Origin: an uncultured Oxalobacteraceae bacterium
Lineage (GTDB): Bacteria; Pseudomonadota; Gammaproteobacteria; Burkholderiales; Burkholderiaceae
DNA length: 7,941 nt
NCBI GenBank assembly: GCA_946478765.1
Contig: CAMLDH010000169.1
Coordinates: forward strand, 1 to 7,941
Direction of reading: 5' to 3'
Part shown: in pieces, positions 5,512-7,941 of the stretch
How positions within the stretch are numbered: the stretch's first letter is position 1
How the letters are laid out: each line of letters starts with the position of its first letter
The notes under the pieces: model-generated
What the model saw: only the letters and a program-made list of their open reading frames with translations
Databases searched by the model: none
Told to the model about the DNA's origin: nothing
Made by a program: the position numbers and the translations under genes

Positions 5512-6327
5512 TCAGGTCTTCAAGCCGTTCACCCATGCTTTGGTCGGCAGCTTGGTGGTTTGCGTGATGCGGGCGGCGCGCTCATGCAAGGCCGAAAAAT
5601 CGAGAAGGGGCGCGGTCTTGAATGCGATTGCGACGACATTGCCTTCGTGGACTTCGGGCAGGCACAGCACTTGATCGAATGCGAAGCGCATCGCTTTCAG
5701 GTTCCTGGCGTAGCTCGGATGATCGCCGAACAGGTTCACCGTCATGATGCCGTGCGGCGTCAGGCACGCTGCGCACGCGGCATAGAACTCCGGGGTATCC
5801 AGTACCGGGCCGCGGGCCGTGGCATCGTACAGATCGACCTGCAGTGCGTCGATGCTGCCGTGATGGGCGAGGTCGTTCACAAAATCCATGGCATCCATTT
5901 CAAGCACGGACAAGCGCTCGTCATTGGGCGGCAGCTTGAACATCGCGTCGCATATCGTGATGACGGATGGATTCAGTTCAATGGCCGTGATGCGCGCCTC
6001 CGGAAACTGGCGATAACAGAACTTGGTCAATGCGCCGGTGCCGAGACCAAGTTGCACGATGCGCTGCGGTTGATGGTTGAACAGCATCCACGCCATCATT
6101 TGTTGCGCGTATTCCAGCTCGATCCAGTCCGGCTTGCGTATGCGCATCGCACCTTGCACCCATTCGGTGCCGAAATGCAAAAAGCGCACGCCGTCCTGCT
6201 CCGATAGGGTGACCGGCGCGAATTTCGGTTTGCGGGCCGGCTTCGGCGTGTCCGATGTCTTGGCGCTTTTGCCCGGTCCGGACTTGCGGTTGGCTTGCGC
6301 TTCGATGGATTTGCGTTTGATGAGCAT
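5512..6327 (-). CDS. Spermidine-synthase-like Rossmann methyltransferase-fold protein
   Basis: The product has 271 residues. Residues 2-36 are a low-complexity, Lys/Arg/Pro/Ala-rich tail with no predicted fold. VTLSEQDGVRFLHFG...WVQGAM (39-61) matches part of the small N-terminal sheet of spermidine synthases. The Rossmann core follows: VQLGLGTGALTKF (91-103, glycine loop), AIELNP (115-120, acidic residue for the adenosine ribose), EMDAMDFV (143-150) and VDLYDATARGPVLDTPEFY (164-182). True aminopropyltransferases have DxTDP at the last motif; here it is DLYDA. The two aspartates remain but Thr and Pro are lost, so polyamine synthesis is doubtful. Many short betaproteobacterial proteins of this kind are annotated spermidine synthase without proof. 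I chose ATG 6327, which has a GGAAAAGAA stretch upstream, over the in-frame GTG at 6363, which has no Shine-Dalgarno and would add 12 residues. The gene lies 84 nt downstream of the glycosylase on the same strand. Confidence 0.75.
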   Translation of the reverse strand: MLIKRKSIEAQANRKSGPGKSAKTSDTPKPARKPKFAPVTLSEQDGVRFLHFGTEWVQGAMRIRKPDWIELEYAQQMMAWMLFNHQPQRIVQLGLGTGALTKFCYRQFPEARITAIELNPSVITICDAMFKLPPNDERLSVLEMDAMDFVNDLAHHGSIDALQVDLYDATARGPVLDTPEFYAACAACLTPHGIMTVNLFGDHPSYARNLKAMRFAFDQVLCLPEVHEGNVVAIAFKTAPLLDFSALHERAARITQTTKLPTKAWVNGLKT

Positions 6328-6372
6328 GACGATTCTTTTCCGTGAAAGCGGGTGGGCATTCACTTTTGGGCA

Positions 6373-6412
6373 ATCCGATTTGCGGGGAAGTGACGATATA
6401 TTTATCCGATTT
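6373..6412. repeat. 9-bp direct repeat upstream of the spermidine-synthase-like gene
   Basis: ATCCGATTT occurs at 6373-6381 and again at 6404-6412, 31 bp apart, close to three helical turns. Both copies lie in the short gap upstream of the gene starting at 6327, and the second overlaps the end of the glycosylase gene. A regulator-binding pair is possible, but a repeat this short can arise by chance. Confidence 0.2.
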
Positions 6413-6909
6413 TACCGAATGATATCGCGCCACATCGCTAATTTCTGTTCGAATGTCCATTGCGCATTGGCGGGAGACGACGACGGCAGTACCAAAGTGT
6501 CGAATCCGGCTGCGGCAAATTGGCTGGCAAACTTGCCCGATGTTTTGCCGTTGAAACAGATGCGGACCAAATCCGGACATGGATGTTTCAGCGCGGCGAA
6601 ATCATTTGCCTCGGCACGCCGTATCGCCGTATCAAGGCTGCCTTCGCGCTCGCATGCCGCAATGACATCCCACAAGCCGATGCGATGCGCCTGCAATCGT
6701 TGCAATCGCTCCGGATAAAAAAGTCCGACCAGGTCTTCATTAAGTACGGCTGAAAGCAAACGCCAGAACTGATTGCGCGGATGCGCATAATACTGCTGCG
6801 CCGATAGCGACGCCTCGCCCGGGAAACTGCCGAGTATCAGAATGCGTGTGTTGCGGTCGAGGACCGGGGGAAAACCGGTCAGCAAAGGGGAGGTTGCGGG
6901 CAGGGGCAT
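6412..6909 (-). CDS. DNA-deoxyinosine (hypoxanthine-DNA) glycosylase, uracil-DNA glycosylase superfamily family 6
   Basis: The 165-residue protein matches the compact HDG group. This group removes hypoxanthine produced by adenine deamination in DNA and starts base-excision repair. Motifs: ILILGSFPGEASL (23-35), the superfamily's first active-site loop; QQYYAHPRNQFWRLL (38-52), where Asn46 aligns with the Asn known to matter in HDG; GLWDVI (78-83); ICFNGKTSGKF (117-127), a core strand and turn; and VLPSSSPANAQW (140-151), the DNA-intercalating/second active-site loop. The length is normal. GFPPV at 12-16 is where homologues usually begin, so the ATG at 6909 is right. There is no Shine-Dalgarno, but a perfect TATAAT lies 6 nt before the ATG, suggesting a leaderless mRNA. 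The two downstream genes on the same strand may share the transcript. Confidence 0.85.
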   Translation of the reverse strand: MPLPATSPLLTGFPPVLDRNTRILILGSFPGEASLSAQQYYAHPRNQFWRLLSAVLNEDLVGLFYPERLQRLQAHRIGLWDVIAACEREGSLDTAIRRAEANDFAALKHPCPDLVRICFNGKTSGKFASQFAAAGFDTLVLPSSSPANAQWTFEQKLAMWRDIIR

Positions 6910-6915
6910 GCCAAA

Positions 6916-6921
6916 ATTATA
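6916..6921 (-). promoter_or_regulatory. Consensus -10 box (TATAAT) of the glycosylase gene
   Basis: The minus strand reads TATAAT (6921-6916), then six bases, then the ATG at 6909. This places transcription start at or next to the first base of the start codon. No good -35 hexamer is visible at 16-18 nt spacing (TCTGGC, ATCTGG, CATCTG), so an activator or intrinsic -10 strength would be needed. Confidence 0.5.
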
Positions 6922-6971
6922 GCGAAGATCATTGAATGCCAGATGCCGGATTTTAGCGATTGAATTCAGGC

Positions 6972-7009
6972 TACACTATTGCGAACGCATTGTTCCGCCA
7001 CGCATAAGG
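6972..7009 (+). promoter_or_regulatory. Candidate -10 box and Shine-Dalgarno of the YoaK-like gene
   Basis: TACACT (6972-6977, 4 of 6 to consensus) would give a leader of about 32 nt. AAGG (7006-7009) lies 6 nt before the ATG at 7016 and decides that start over the in-frame ATG at 6932. No clear -35 box is seen. The Shine-Dalgarno is the firmer of the two sites. Confidence 0.35.
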
Positions 7010-7015
7010 TTCATC

Positions 7016-7789
7016 ATGCCTGTTTATTTTTTGCGACGCTTGACCGGTCGAACCCGGACCCGCCGCGCAAACCGACAACTCGGATCGTTCCTGGCTTTTG
7101 TGGCCGGTGCGGTAAACGCGGGCGGCTTCCTGGCGATCAAACAATATACGTCGCATATGACGGGTATCGTGTCGTCGATCGCGGACGATCTGGTGCTCGG
7201 CAACCTGATGCTGGCATTTGCAGGTCTGTGCGCACTGGCGGCGTTTCTGATGGGCGCTGCCACCACTGCGATTTTGATCAACTGGGCGCGCCATCGCAAG
7301 ATGCATAGCGAATATGCACTATCGCTGGCGCTGGAAGCGGTGCTGCTGGTGATGTTCGGCTTGCTGGGCGCCAATCTCGAATCGTTTGTCGCCGTTTTTG
7401 TGCCGGCGACGGTGATCCTGCTGTGTTTCATCATGGGTTTGCAAAATGCGATCGTGACCAAGATTTCGCAAGCGGAAATACGCACGACGCACGTGACCGG
7501 CCTGGTAACCGACTTGGGCATCGAGCTTGGCAAATTGATTTACTGGAATCGCAGCAATGTGGTCGGCAGCGAACATTACGTGGCCGCCAATCGGGACAAG
7601 CTGGCGATTCACGGCCTGATCCTGTCGATGTTTTTTGTCGGTGGCGTGGCCGGGGCGTTCGGGTTCAAATCGGTAGGATTCATTGCGACCTTGCCGCTCG
7701 CGTTCATGCTGTTGTTCCTGGCGTGTATTCCGATTCTTGACGACATACGGTTTTGGCCGGGTCTTGACCAGCGCCGCTCTGAAAAATAA
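7016..7789 (+). CDS. YoaK-family (DUF1275) integral membrane protein
   Basis: The product has 257 residues, the family's usual length. A basic cytoplasmic N-terminus (RRLTGRTRTRRANR, 7-20) precedes about six hydrophobic segments near residues 22-42, 62-90, 101-119, 124-145, 198-215 and 218-240. Family hallmarks are GAVNAGGFLAIKQYTSHMTG (31-50) and GLQNAIVTKISQ (141-152) followed by RTTHVTGLVTDLGIELG (156-172). The two are an internal duplication: G..NA, about a dozen residues, then T(S/T)H(M/V)TG. DUF1275 proteins are inner-membrane proteins of unknown function, possibly transporters. The start at 7016 has AAGG six nt upstream; the longer frame from 6932 would add 28 residues across the promoter region. 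It is divergent from the glycosylase gene with a 106-nt gap and has no obvious functional link to it. A terminator is not evident directly after the stop. Confidence 0.88.
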   Translation: MPVYFLRRLTGRTRTRRANRQLGSFLAFVAGAVNAGGFLAIKQYTSHMTGIVSSIADDLVLGNLMLAFAGLCALAAFLMGAATTAILINWARHRKMHSEYALSLALEAVLLVMFGLLGANLESFVAVFVPATVILLCFIMGLQNAIVTKISQAEIRTTHVTGLVTDLGIELGKLIYWNRSNVVGSEHYVAANRDKLAIHGLILSMFFVGGVAGAFGFKSVGFIATLPLAFMLLFLACIPILDDIRFWPGLDQRRSEK

Positions 7790-7881
7790 TACGGAGAGTG
7801 ACTTGCTTTTCCATCGGATTCGCAGATTGCATTTAGGGCCCGCGCAGCAATAAGTTAGGCAATTTGGCGGTCGTAGCGGGA

Positions 7882-7939
7882 TGCGTTGCAAGGCGCTCGA
7901 CGCGACGCAGTGCGAGCACTGCTAGCGGCGGGCAACGCA
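7882..7939. repeat. Nested inverted repeat at the window edge
   Basis: TGCGTTGC (7882-7889) pairs with GCAACGCA (7932-7939). Inside, GCAGTGC (7907-7913) pairs with GCACTGC (7916-7922) around GA. GC-rich imperfect complementarity fills the space between. There is no gene in 7790-7941, so this may be an extragenic palindrome, or a terminator-like structure for the YoaK-like gene, although it lacks a T-tract within the window. The left flank, beginning near AATTTGGCGGTCG (7861-7873), may be part of a longer arm whose partner lies beyond the window. Confidence 0.45.
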
Positions 7940-7941
7940 GC

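Noticed and set aside
7319..7891. 190-codon minus-strand frame over the YoaK-like gene
   Set aside because: Gln/Arg/His-rich shadow of a clear membrane protein gene.

Overview
The window looks like a chromosomal stretch of a betaproteobacterium, most likely of the Oxalobacteraceae/Burkholderiales type. This rests on moderately high GC, on the general look of the proteins, and on the mix of housekeeping and orphan accessory genes. It was not checked against any database. Genes are tightly packed, and there is no transposase, phage gene, tRNA, rRNA or CRISPR array.

Left part (1-1390, all minus strand): an acetylornithine-type aminotransferase (ArgD family) is followed 33 nt later by the start of a GNAT acetyltransferase that runs off the window edge. 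They form a probable two-gene operon reading leftward. The 287-nt gap 1391-1677 is rich in signals. It holds a 47-nt imperfect palindrome with GGGTCAGAGT/ACTCTGACCC ends, a textbook Rho-independent terminator reading leftward, and a near-consensus sigma70 promoter (TTGACG-N17-TAATAT) just downstream of the next gene's stop codon. Promoter and terminator together outline a transcript of about 115 nt. It could be a small RNA, or a leaderless mRNA for a basic 22-residue peptide.

Middle part (1678-5399): a [2Fe-2S]/FAD/NAD(P) reductase usually annotated as AscD-like (minus) and an atypical SDR/NAD-dependent epimerase-like protein (plus) diverge from start codons only 12 nt apart. Their promoters must therefore lie in each other's coding DNA. 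The SDR gene converges on an orphan GspE/PulE-type ATPase (minus); the two stop codons are 5 nt apart.

Right part (5512-7941): on the minus strand upstream of the ATPase lie a spermidine-synthase-like Rossmann protein and a family 6 uracil/hypoxanthine-DNA glycosylase (deoxyinosine glycosylase). The glycosylase gene has a perfect TATAAT six nt before its ATG and no Shine-Dalgarno, so it is probably leaderless. Divergent from it on the plus strand is a YoaK/DUF1275 membrane protein. The last 60 nt contain a nested inverted repeat that looks cut by the window edge.

The genes do not form one obvious pathway. I see no convincing new multi-gene system. The most novel-looking element is the candidate small transcript at about 1514-1630.
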